Shown piece after piece: positions 20,833 through 28,758 of a stretch of 64,000 nucleotides of DNA. Source of the DNA: Gammaproteobacteria bacterium. GTDB taxonomy: Bacteria; Pseudomonadota; Gammaproteobacteria; CAJXQU01. The position numbers and the translations under genes were made by a program. The stretch is taken from positions 1 through 64,000 of the forward strand of contig JALSRM010000029.1 of assembly GCA_026984775.1 (NCBI GenBank). The letters are read 5' to 3'. Under the pieces are notes generated by a model. The model was not told where the DNA came from. It made no database searches and saw only the letters and a program-made list of their open reading frames with translations. Position 1 is the stretch's first letter. Every line of letters starts with the position of its first letter.

Positions 20833-20834
20833 GG

Positions 20835-22088
20835 TTAATTCCCCTGAACGTTAAATTCAATACGGCGATTTTCCGCCATCCCTTCTCTGGTAGAGTTATC
20901 AGCAATCGGTTTTTGTTCACCATAACCCACCGCCTTTAACGTGTTCTTCACACCGTGACTGTGGAGATAATTCACGACAGCCTGGGCACGAGCTTCACTC
21001 AAACGCTGGTTATAGGCGACCGAACCTCTGCTGTCCGTATGACCTGCCACTTCGATAGTCGCATCAGGGCACTCTTTTGCAGTTTTGACCAGTTGCTCTA
21101 GCACAGGATAACTTTCCGCCCTAATGACAGCTTGGTTGGTGTCAAACTGAATACGTTTCTCACTCAACAACTGATTGAATTTCTGCTGACAGGTAATGTT
21201 CGCATCCGGCTCTAATCTGGGTGCAGAATCTGGCATCTTCATTGCGGGAGGACTGTTGAGTGGTTGCGGACCTTTGACCTCATAGACAGGAACCGGTTCG
21301 GGCTCGTTATATTTAATATCGAAACTGGCCTGATAATTATCGCCGATCGCATTCTGGATATTGGTTTTGACCATATCCACATACCGTTTCCAGGAAGCAG
21401 TGCCGGTGATGGAAAGACTGCTATCTCCCAGTACTGCCTTACCTGCTTCCAGTATTCCAAGGTTTGTCAGTGCAGTTTCTACCGCTGCATGCCAGCCTTC
21501 GGGCGCACCATAAGCAACCTTGAGATTATCGACAACGCTGTCATCCCCATAGATCGCTTTCGCCTTACTGACCAACCAGAGTCTTGAAGCCTCATCTGCG
21601 ACATACCCTGTAAGGATAATCTTGCCATCTTCCAGTGTGATCTCTGTGGTATAAGGATTAGGCGCAGCAGGGAATGTTGCTGCGGGCTTCGTATCCAGAG
21701 GTTGAGGTTCCTTAACTTCGTAATAGGGAATAGGTTCAGGCTCTGATTGTACTTCAGCAGGCTCAACCACCGGCTCAGGTTCAGCAATGGAGACGTGCTC
21801 AGGTGTGGCCGCAAGCGCTATCTGATTATCAACTGTTCTGACACCCCAAACACCACGGGCCAGTTCTTCAGCTTTTTCTCTTTTAGCTTCATCTGGCGCC
21901 ACCCCGGTGAGGAGTACCTCTCTTCCATCGATCCCCACCTGGGCAAAACCCAGACCCTCTTGGCTTAAAGCCTGCTGGGTTCGATTGACGAGATCGTCTT
22001 CTATTGCAGGTGTGTGTTTGTTGACACAGAAAAAGGCAAGGATTGCCAAAGCAACCAACCCGAGCAAGATGATGAGAAATCTGCTCAT
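20835..22088 (-). CDS. BON-domain and OmpA-like peptidoglycan-binding protein
   Basis: The 417-residue protein has an N-terminal transmembrane anchor (3-22), BON-like units at about 28-92 and 145-255, and a C-terminal OmpA domain (310-417) with IEVAGHTDSRGSVAYNQRLSEARA and YGEQKP motifs that bind peptidoglycan. Two Pro- and Glu-rich linkers at 116-142 and 262-290 are near duplicates (YYEVKEPQPL and VYEVKGPQPL). The layout resembles mycobacterial ArfA/OmpATb and related envelope proteins. It probably links inner membrane and cell wall; substrate and pore activity cannot be judged. It is the first gene of a two-gene operon. Confidence 0.85.
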   Translation of the reverse strand: MSRFLIILLGLVALAILAFFCVNKHTPAIEDDLVNRTQQALSQEGLGFAQVGIDGREVLLTGVAPDEAKREKAEELARGVWGVRTVDNQIALAATPEHVSIAEPEPVVEPAEVQSEPEPIPYYEVKEPQPLDTKPAATFPAAPNPYTTEITLEDGKIILTGYVADEASRLWLVSKAKAIYGDDSVVDNLKVAYGAPEGWHAAVETALTNLGILEAGKAVLGDSSLSITGTASWKRYVDMVKTNIQNAIGDNYQASFDIKYNEPEPVPVYEVKGPQPLNSPPAMKMPDSAPRLEPDANITCQQKFNQLLSEKRIQFDTNQAVIRAESYPVLEQLVKTAKECPDATIEVAGHTDSRGSVAYNQRLSEARAQAVVNYLHSHGVKNTLKAVGYGEQKPIADNSTREGMAENRRIEFNVQGN

Positions 22089-22203
22089 TGCACCCCCCTG
22101 AAAGGATATTATTATTTATTGAATTGCCAGATAAAATGCAACGATTGTTTAGAATAGATACTGCCTTATCTACGAGAGGTTTTCAAGAAGTTTTGCAGCT
22201 GTC

Positions 22204-23031
22204 CTACTCTCCCACTTCGAATGTACGGGTAAATCTTCTCCCTTTTGAATCTTCCATTTCAACCCGCAGGGTACCACCCTGCTCGGGCCTGAAAAAGAAA
22301 CGAAAGCTTGGATCCTGGCTGATTGAGATGTCTGTTTCTGCTGTCATTATATGCTGCTCATTGTAGCTGACGCTGACCTTTTTCACATATTCTGGGGGGA
22401 TGATTGTGCGTGTCCGCTGATCGAGCTGGAGTCCATTAACATTGGGATGGCGGATTCTCAATTGACCCAGTGTGCCATCCGTTTCACCTGAGATGATCGT
22501 ACGAAATTTCATTTCGCCTATGTGTTCTCTGGCGGCCTTCAATTCAAGGAAAGGGGGAGGCAGAGAACAACCTCCACTGGCACGAATAAATTTGGTATCC
22601 ATATAGAGTTCACCGGTGTTCATTTCTGCCACAGCGCGAACATTCGTGTATTGATCAATCCGGATCCGCATGGCGAGATCGGCTCGACCCATTGCCGGTG
22701 TCAGATGAAAAGTCCCAGCCAGTGGCTCAGGATTATTGTCTGCAAAGAGATAGAGTGTCTTTATATAGACCTCCTGAGTTTGCGGAATTTGTGCGTTGAT
22801 GCTGACAGGCACCACACTCGCATCTTCTGCCCGGTAGGGAACGGTCAGCTTTACAACAGACTCCCCTTCTCTGATTTCTTTGTCGTTGAAGTATTTTGGA
22901 CGGATGAAGGCAGACCAAACATCAACCTCTGACTGCATCTTCTCTCCAGTATCTCCGGTAGATAATCGTGGTGCTGTAAAGACCGTTAGTGTGACCAGCA
23001 AACCGATCCAAAACTTCCACATAATTTCCAT
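22204..23031 (-). CDS. Fused SoxYZ-like sulfur carrier, exported
   Basis: The 275-residue protein has a signal peptide (residues 1-26), a SoxY-like part up to about 160 and a SoxZ-like immunoglobulin fold at about 170-275. The SoxY part ends with IRASGGCSLPP, in which Cys155 stands in the place of the GGCGG carrier cysteine. It matches the family called quinoprotein dehydrogenase-associated SoxYZ-like carrier. No sox gene, quinoprotein dehydrogenase or cytochrome gene is adjacent. The carrier role is inferred from the conserved Cys. ATG 23022 (MWKFW) is an alternative start with a slightly better upstream GGA. Confidence 0.8.
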   Translation of the reverse strand: MEIMWKFWIGLLVTLTVFTAPRLSTGDTGEKMQSEVDVWSAFIRPKYFNDKEIREGESVVKLTVPYRAEDASVVPVSINAQIPQTQEVYIKTLYLFADNNPEPLAGTFHLTPAMGRADLAMRIRIDQYTNVRAVAEMNTGELYMDTKFIRASGGCSLPPPFLELKAAREHIGEMKFRTIISGETDGTLGQLRIRHPNVNGLQLDQRTRTIIPPEYVKKVSVSYNEQHIMTAETDISISQDPSFRFFFRPEQGGTLRVEMEDSKGRRFTRTFEVGE

Positions 23032-23168
23032 CCCTCACATTGACCGAATCAGACAGTTTTTAACACGGCCAGTTTCGCAGAAATGCACCACCGGTAAAAT
23101 ATCCCTTCTGGACTATTCCCTTTGACCAATCGCGGATTCAAGCAGGTGAATATGTCCAAAATCCTGGA

Positions 23169-24878
23169 TCAGTGATTTGGCTTTTTCAGTTCTTCCTCAC
23201 TCATGTGGTGCTTTGGATGGACTGGGCGCATCAGTGCGTTAGTAATCAAGGCAATAAACAGCAATCCAGCCATCAAATACATCGTCTGGTTATACAGACT
23301 GGGAGTGGGATCGACAGTGCCGGGTGGAGCAATTTCCAGCAGTTTGGAAATGGTTACCGTTTTTGCTTCGACGAGCTTATCGAGTTGTTCAACACCGGCA
23401 CCAAATGTTTTCTCAAAAACTGGCGGGTCGATTTTTTCCATCAAATTCTGAATCGCCCTGTTGACAGAACTTTCCCTCAATGAGGTGATTGCAAGAGGGC
23501 CAAGCACCCCGGCCGTACTCCAGGCAGTCAACAGACGTCCGTGGATACCACCCACGTATTTGGTACCAAAGATATCGGCAAGATAAGCGGGGATGGTAGC
23601 AAAACCACCGCCATACATGGTGAAGATGATCATAGTCACTCCGTAGAACAGTACCAGCCACATGACCGCTGGAGACACACTCACCTGCTGTGCGATATAG
23701 GGAATGGACGAGTAGAGGACGATACCAAGTCCGAAAAAGATGAAATAGGTCATCTTGCGGCCAATATAGTCCGAAATACTGGCCCAGAAGAAGCGCCCTA
23801 CCATATTAAAGAAACTCAGCATTAGAACATAGGTTGCGGCAAATTCCAGATCAACAATGTTTGGCAGAGTTGTCCCAAAAATCTCGGTCACCATCGTCTT
23901 CGCGACGGAGATCACACCAATGCCTGCAGTTACATTCAAACAAAGCATCAGCCAAAGCTGATAGAACTGGGGTGTTTTGAGGGCCTCATCAATATGAACG
24001 TGGTGTTGGGTAATCATTCCATGAGACTCAGTCTCCTTTGGGGGTTCCCAGCCCTCAGGCTTCCAACCTTCTGCTGGTACTCTGTAGGAAAAAGCTGCGA
24101 TTAGCATAACGATAAAATACACTACACCCAGTGTGAAAAAGGTTTCCGCAACTCCAACGGTTCCCGTTCCTGCCAGGTAAACACCTTCCGGCCCCGGTAC
24201 CAGCATTTTGGGTACATCATTAGGGCCCACGATAACGACTTCCTGAAGTTTGCCCCCGATTTCAACCATTCTCCTCCCTGCTTGCGTTACTAGATTGACG
24301 GTATCAATAGAACCCAGGTATTCCGGTGCTCTGTAGAAGAACTTCATAATCGGGATGATCAAGAACTTAGCCAACATGGCGCCACCACCAAAACCCATGA
24401 TGGCAAGACCCGTCGCCATTCCTCTACGATCGGGAAACCAGCGGATCAAGGTACTCACAGGAGAAACATACCCCAGCCCGAGACCACAACCACCGAGCAT
24501 TCCATAGCCAAAATACAATAACCACAGATTCCCGGTTACAATACCGATCCCGCCTATAATAAAACCACCGCCCCAGCAAAATGCGGCAACCGTTCCTACC
24601 TTGCGGGGTCCAACCTTCTCCAGCCATTTCCCGGCAATCGCGGCTGATAGTCCAAGAAATACGATAGCAACGGTAAAAATCCATACAACACTCTTTAACG
24701 ACCAATCATCTGCTGCACTGGTGACGACACCGATACGCTTGACTAGAGCGGGATTGAAAAGACTCCATGCATAGACAGAACCAATGCTGAGATGAATCCC
24801 CAATGCGGCTGGCACGATTAACCAGCGGTTGAAGCCAGGCTTGGCAACGATACGTTCCTTTGATAACAGATCCGCCAT
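23169..24878 (-). CDS. OFA-family major facilitator (oxalate/formate-type antiporter)
   Basis: The 569-residue protein has 12 predicted transmembrane helices and the MFS A-like loop WLEKVGPRKVG, with GSVYAWSLF near the N-terminus typical of the OFA family. Two long insertions are notable: about 65 residues between helices 5 and 6 (from about 185) and about 60 between helices 11 and 12 (from about 470). By the usual topology both face the periplasm and are symmetric in the two halves. AGGAG six bases before the ATG is a good ribosome-binding site. It is divergent from moaA-fdhD, so formate or a related carboxylate is a reasonable substrate guess only. Confidence 0.82.
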   Translation of the reverse strand: MADLLSKERIVAKPGFNRWLIVPAALGIHLSIGSVYAWSLFNPALVKRIGVVTSAADDWSLKSVVWIFTVAIVFLGLSAAIAGKWLEKVGPRKVGTVAAFCWGGGFIIGGIGIVTGNLWLLYFGYGMLGGCGLGLGYVSPVSTLIRWFPDRRGMATGLAIMGFGGGAMLAKFLIIPIMKFFYRAPEYLGSIDTVNLVTQAGRRMVEIGGKLQEVVIVGPNDVPKMLVPGPEGVYLAGTGTVGVAETFFTLGVVYFIVMLIAAFSYRVPAEGWKPEGWEPPKETESHGMITQHHVHIDEALKTPQFYQLWLMLCLNVTAGIGVISVAKTMVTEIFGTTLPNIVDLEFAATYVLMLSFFNMVGRFFWASISDYIGRKMTYFIFFGLGIVLYSSIPYIAQQVSVSPAVMWLVLFYGVTMIIFTMYGGGFATIPAYLADIFGTKYVGGIHGRLLTAWSTAGVLGPLAITSLRESSVNRAIQNLMEKIDPPVFEKTFGAGVEQLDKLVEAKTVTISKLLEIAPPGTVDPTPSLYNQTMYLMAGLLFIALITNALMRPVHPKHHMSEEELKKPNH

Positions 24879-25014
24879 GTTAAACTCCTCATGAATATTA
24901 TTCTTATAAGTTTCATATCTTTGATTGTTATTTGATGGATAGAGCCTCGTGTTTTTCAGTATTGAGATTGAACAATCCTTAGGTTTATGTCAAGCATGAC
25001 GTTTGCATCTTATG

Positions 25015-25020
25015 TATAAT
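25015..25020 (+). promoter_or_regulatory. -10 element of moaA, possibly giving a leaderless mRNA
   Basis: TATAAT is a perfect -10 hexamer and ends six bases before ATG 25027, so transcription would start at or next to the A of that ATG. No Shine-Dalgarno sequence lies upstream, in keeping with leaderless translation. The -35 region is poor. Confidence 0.5.
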
Positions 25021-25026
25021 ATTGGT

Positions 25027-26031
25027 ATGTACGCACCTTCTGAAAAACCTCTTATCGATTCATTTGGACGATCGGTGACCTATGTTCGTCTTTCGGTCAC
25101 CGATCGCTGTGATTTCAGATGCCTCTATTGTATGAGTGAGGATATGTCTTTCGTACCACGCAGCCAAGTTCTTACGCTGGAAGAGTTGGGACAGATCGCA
25201 CGAGCTTTCACGGAACTGCAGGTAACCAAGATCCGCATTACCGGTGGAGAGCCACTGGTACGAAAAAATGTTCTTCAATTATTTCAGGAAATTGGAAAGT
25301 TACCCGGTCTCAACGAACTGGTACTTACAACCAACGGATCACAACTACCTTTGCTGGCTGCCGACTTGAGGGCGGCAGGCGTAAAACGGATAAATATCAG
25401 TCTCGACACACTGAGATCATACCGATTCAGGCAGTTGACCCGCACCGGCAAACTCGAGAAGGTATTGGCAGGGATAGATGCTGCTATTGAAGTCGGTTTC
25501 GAAAAGATCAAACTCAATTCAGTCATTCTGAGAAACCGGAATGACGATGAGATTGATGATCTGGTTAACTTTGCTATTGAACGGGGGCTGGACATTAGTT
25601 TTATTGAAGAAATGCCCTTGGGTGAAGTTTCCGGGCATGATCGGAAAGAAGACTTCATTTCCAGCGACGAAATCAAGACACACCTTAATCAATCATTTGA
25701 ACTGATTCCCACGACAGAAACAACAGGTGGTCCTTCCCGCTACTTAAAAGTTCAGGGCACACAAACTCGTATCGGTTTCATCTCGCCTCACAGTCACAAT
25801 TTCTGCTCCAGCTGTAACCGCGTGAGGGTTACGGCTGAGGGACGTCTACTGCTTTGTCTCGGCCACGAACATTCGGTTGATCTGAGGAAGGTGGTACGCT
25901 CCCATCCGGGCAACATCGAAAAGTTAAAACAGACGATCAGGGATGCCATGAAGCTCAAACCTGAAAGACATGAGTTTGACCTCAGTGTCAAACCTGTTAT
26001 CTTCCGACACATGAATGCGACTGGTGGATAA
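25027..26031 (+). CDS. moaA: GTP 3',8-cyclase MoaA (molybdenum cofactor synthesis)
   Basis: The 334-residue radical SAM enzyme binds one 4Fe-4S cluster at Cys28, 32 and 35 (CDFRCLYC) and a second, substrate-facing cluster at Cys260, 263 and 277 (FCSSCN and LLLCLG). The GTGGEPL-type SAM loop is ITGGEPLVRK. It ends with the Gly-Gly tail needed for activity. It makes the cyclic nucleotide precursor on the way to molybdopterin. ATG 25027 is preferred over an upstream TTG at 25003, which would lie before the -10 element. It overlaps fdhD by 17 bases. Confidence 0.95.
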   Translation: MYAPSEKPLIDSFGRSVTYVRLSVTDRCDFRCLYCMSEDMSFVPRSQVLTLEELGQIARAFTELQVTKIRITGGEPLVRKNVLQLFQEIGKLPGLNELVLTTNGSQLPLLAADLRAAGVKRINISLDTLRSYRFRQLTRTGKLEKVLAGIDAAIEVGFEKIKLNSVILRNRNDDEIDDLVNFAIERGLDISFIEEMPLGEVSGHDRKEDFISSDEIKTHLNQSFELIPTTETTGGPSRYLKVQGTQTRIGFISPHSHNFCSSCNRVRVTAEGRLLLCLGHEHSVDLRKVVRSHPGNIEKLKQTIRDAMKLKPERHEFDLSVKPVIFRHMNATGG

Positions 26032-26908
26032 CCGTTCCAAACCAAACCTTCCTTCCGATCAGAAAGGTTTCTATCGTCCCAAAATGACACGATCCGGCCT
26101 TGAGCCTACCTCAACTGCCTGTGCATGGGATGAATACGGTGAAAAAAGGGAAACCCGGATTGCTGCAGAACGTCCGCTGACGATCTATCTCGACCGTAGG
26201 GAGATCGTAACCCTGATGACACTGGGAACTCATCCAGAAGCATTGGTCCTTGGGTATCTACGGAACCAGGGGCTGGTTCCGCATCTCGAAGAGATCCGTG
26301 CGATCCAGGTAGACTGGGAAACCAGCGCGGTGGCTGTAGCCACCTATAAGCAGGAACAAGATATCCACAATAAACTGGAGAAAAGAACAGTCACCACAGG
26401 GTGTGGCCAAGGCACGGTATTTGGCGACATTATGGAGAATCTTGAAGATATCCGGTTGTCACCTTTTTCTATCCGCCAGTCCATGATCTATCAGCTTCTG
26501 CGAAATCTGCGAGACTACAATGATGTATACAAATCGGCGGGAGCTGTACATGGATGTGCTCTCTGTGAAGATGACAAAATTCTGACTTTTGTAGAAGATG
26601 TTGGCCGTCATAATGCTGTTGACGCCATCGCTGGGATGATGTGGCTCGATCATGTGACGGGGGATCGCAAAATTTTCTATACAACCGGTAGACTCACCTC
26701 AGAGATGGTTATCAAGGTGGCACAGATGGGTATCTCTGTACTTCTCTCACGATCAGGAATTACCCAGATGGGACTTGAACTTGCACAAAAAACGGGTGTT
26801 ACCCTGATCGGACGGTCGAAAGGAAGACATTTTCTCGTCTTCAATGGAAAAGAACGTGTAGTTTACGATGCTCCACCATCCAGACCACAGCACCGTTCTT
26901 ACAGTTAA
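26015..26908 (+). CDS. fdhD: Formate dehydrogenase accessory sulfurtransferase FdhD
   Basis: The 297-residue protein contains the family core with TTGCGQGTVFGD and the active-site pair Cys181 and Cys184 (AVHGCALCEDD). FdhD carries sulfur from IscS to the molybdenum cofactor of formate dehydrogenase. Overlap with moaA places cofactor synthesis and enzyme maturation in one transcript. No formate dehydrogenase structural gene is in the window. The N-terminal 30 residues are not conserved; ATG 26084 is a possible later start. Confidence 0.94.
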   Translation: MRLVDNRSKPNLPSDQKGFYRPKMTRSGLEPTSTACAWDEYGEKRETRIAAERPLTIYLDRREIVTLMTLGTHPEALVLGYLRNQGLVPHLEEIRAIQVDWETSAVAVATYKQEQDIHNKLEKRTVTTGCGQGTVFGDIMENLEDIRLSPFSIRQSMIYQLLRNLRDYNDVYKSAGAVHGCALCEDDKILTFVEDVGRHNAVDAIAGMMWLDHVTGDRKIFYTTGRLTSEMVIKVAQMGISVLLSRSGITQMGLELAQKTGVTLIGRSKGRHFLVFNGKERVVYDAPPSRPQHRSYS

Positions 26909-26919
26909 CCCTAATCCAG

Positions 26920-27198
26920 CTATTTCCGTTTGACGACTGAATGAATAACATGATCATTCTCAAAATACACCGAAAACTTGGGGTAGTCCCATCGGGTAAT
27001 CGGTGGTTTACCAACAGGTGTGCTTTTATGCTCGGGTTTACCATAGTTGGCCAATACCTGTTCCATGGAGCTTCCACGCTCAGGCCGTTGCACTGAAGTG
27101 CCTTTTTCAACAAGGTCAATCAATAAAGTATCTGCAAGGACTGTTCCAGCATTAACAACCAAACAAGTAAAAATTATAATAGCCCTGAAAAGTTTCAT
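26920..27198 (-). CDS. Small exported protein of unknown function
   Basis: The 92 residues start with a signal peptide (IIIFTCLVVNAGTVLA, cleavage probably after residue 22). The mature part, SSMEQVLANYGKPEHK followed by ITRWDYPKFSVYFENDHVIHSVVKRK, has the turn-strand pattern of SmpA/OmlA (BamE)-like small envelope proteins, but no lipobox cysteine is present. The match is by pattern only. It is convergent with fdhD across an 11-base gap. Confidence 0.7.
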   Translation of the reverse strand: MKLFRAIIIFTCLVVNAGTVLADTLLIDLVEKGTSVQRPERGSSMEQVLANYGKPEHKSTPVGKPPITRWDYPKFSVYFENDHVIHSVVKRK

Positions 27199-27258
27199 GA
27201 TTAGATCCTGTTCTCTTGGTTTACGTGAGACATGAAAAATTTATGCCAATCTGTACTA

Positions 27259-27290
27259 CCTGAATTCAAATTGACATTCAGGCTTTTTTT
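27259..27290 (+). terminator. Terminator-like hairpin with T-run, plus strand
   Basis: CCTGAAT and ATTCAGG pair (7 bp, 10-base loop) and are followed by CTTTTTTT. The direction is plus. The nearest plus-strand gene upstream is fdhD, 350 bases away, with the opposing 92-residue gene in between. It may end read-through from fdhD before the polysaccharide locus. Confidence 0.5.
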
Positions 27291-27420
27291 CACATGACCT
27301 ACTATCAATACAAATGAATTGAACCCGCTAACTATATCTATTAATGCCAACTCTGTCATGGCATACAACCTGCTTATCTCTACAATGATCTAGATTTTTT
27401 TAAGGAAAAAGATACTGAAC

Positions 27421-28758
27421 ATGGTTACAGACGTTAGCAGACGGCTAAGACTCAGCCTGAGATTAGTGGCGGGTCACTCATTAAGGAAAAAGTCTGTACT
27501 AGAAACCTACCGAACATTCATTATCAAGATTGTTTCACTGGGACTTACTTTTCTCACCAGTATCCTGCTTGCACGTTTACTGGAAGCTGAAGGCTATGGT
27601 ACCTACGCGTATGCTCTCTCCTGGGTAAATCTTTTAGGGATTTTTTCTATCTTTGGACTAGACCGCCTGTTAATTCGTGAAACTTCAGTCAACATTGAAA
27701 AGAAAAACTGGAGACGGGTAAAAGGCATTCTCAAATGGGCGAACATACTCAGCCTTGGAATTGCATTATTCCTTGCCAGTTCAGCTGCCTTAATTGGATG
27801 GTATTTCTACAAGGCGGAAAATTCCATCACCATAAAGACACTCTGGATAGCGCTGATTTTGCTCCCTTTCATGTCTATCACAGCATTACGTTCTGCAACC
27901 ATGCAAGGTTTACATAAAGTAGCTCTGGGGCAGATACCAGAAGACATAGTCCGCCCCGTCTTCTTTACAATCCTGCTAGGTATAACTTTCCTTTTTTTCC
28001 GTGATGCAGTGACAACGCCTCTGGTGATGGCGTTTAATGTAGGTGGTTATATCGGTGCGTTTTTCATTGGTCTTTATATCTTATTGAAGAACTTGCCAGA
28101 TGAACTTGCTGATGCAAAACCCGTTTACGATGGAAAGAACTGGCTCAAGGCTGCCATGATACTCTGTTTCCTCGGTGCGATTCATATCGTAAACCGTGAA
28201 GTACGTACGTTAATGCTTGGATTATTGAGTTCGCTGGAGGATGTAGGGATATATACCGTTGCATTACGTGGAGCTGACTTGATCCTGCTCCCAATCAATG
28301 TCATTAATGCCGTCATTGCCTCGAAATTTGCCTCACTCTATGGCAACAAGGATATGGAAGAGCTGCAAAGAGTTTTTACTCTCTCGACACGGGCTATTCT
28401 TGCCATAACCATTCCATGTGCAGCAATACTGGTTTTCTTCAGTGATTTCATTCTCGGTATTTTTGGCCAGAGCTTTCTTGCTGGTGAAAAAACCCTTGTA
28501 ATCATTTGTACTGGTTATGTCCTGAGCGGTGCCATGGGGTCAGTAGGGTTACTTTTAACAATGACAGGCCATGAGTCTCTTGCAGCAAGAGCGGTAATCT
28601 ATAGCCTATTGTTTAATATCTTTCTGAATCTAATCCTTATACCCCCTCTGGGTTCCGAAGGTGCAGCATGGTCTACTGCCCTTACTCTGGTTGGCCTTTC
28701 CGGAACCTATGCCTATTGGGTCTGGAAGAATCTGAAAATCAAGCCGTTGCCCTTCTAG
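27421..28758 (+). CDS. Oligosaccharide flippase (Wzx/RfbX-like)
   Basis: The 445-residue polytopic protein belongs to the polysaccharide-transport branch of the MOP superfamily. About 12-14 hydrophobic segments are visible, with the typical early stretch LLARLLEAEGYGTYAYALSW and FGLDRLLIRE. It would move a lipid-linked repeat unit across the inner membrane. It is the only plus-strand gene of the polysaccharide locus and converges on the next gene with a 4-base overlap of stops. AAGGA lies about 14 bases before the ATG, a longer spacing than usual. Confidence 0.88.
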   Translation: MVTDVSRRLRLSLRLVAGHSLRKKSVLETYRTFIIKIVSLGLTFLTSILLARLLEAEGYGTYAYALSWVNLLGIFSIFGLDRLLIRETSVNIEKKNWRRVKGILKWANILSLGIALFLASSAALIGWYFYKAENSITIKTLWIALILLPFMSITALRSATMQGLHKVALGQIPEDIVRPVFFTILLGITFLFFRDAVTTPLVMAFNVGGYIGAFFIGLYILLKNLPDELADAKPVYDGKNWLKAAMILCFLGAIHIVNREVRTLMLGLLSSLEDVGIYTVALRGADLILLPINVINAVIASKFASLYGNKDMEELQRVFTLSTRAILAITIPCAAILVFFSDFILGIFGQSFLAGEKTLVIICTGYVLSGAMGSVGLLLTMTGHESLAARAVIYSLLFNIFLNLILIPPLGSEGAAWSTALTLVGLSGTYAYWVWKNLKIKPLPF

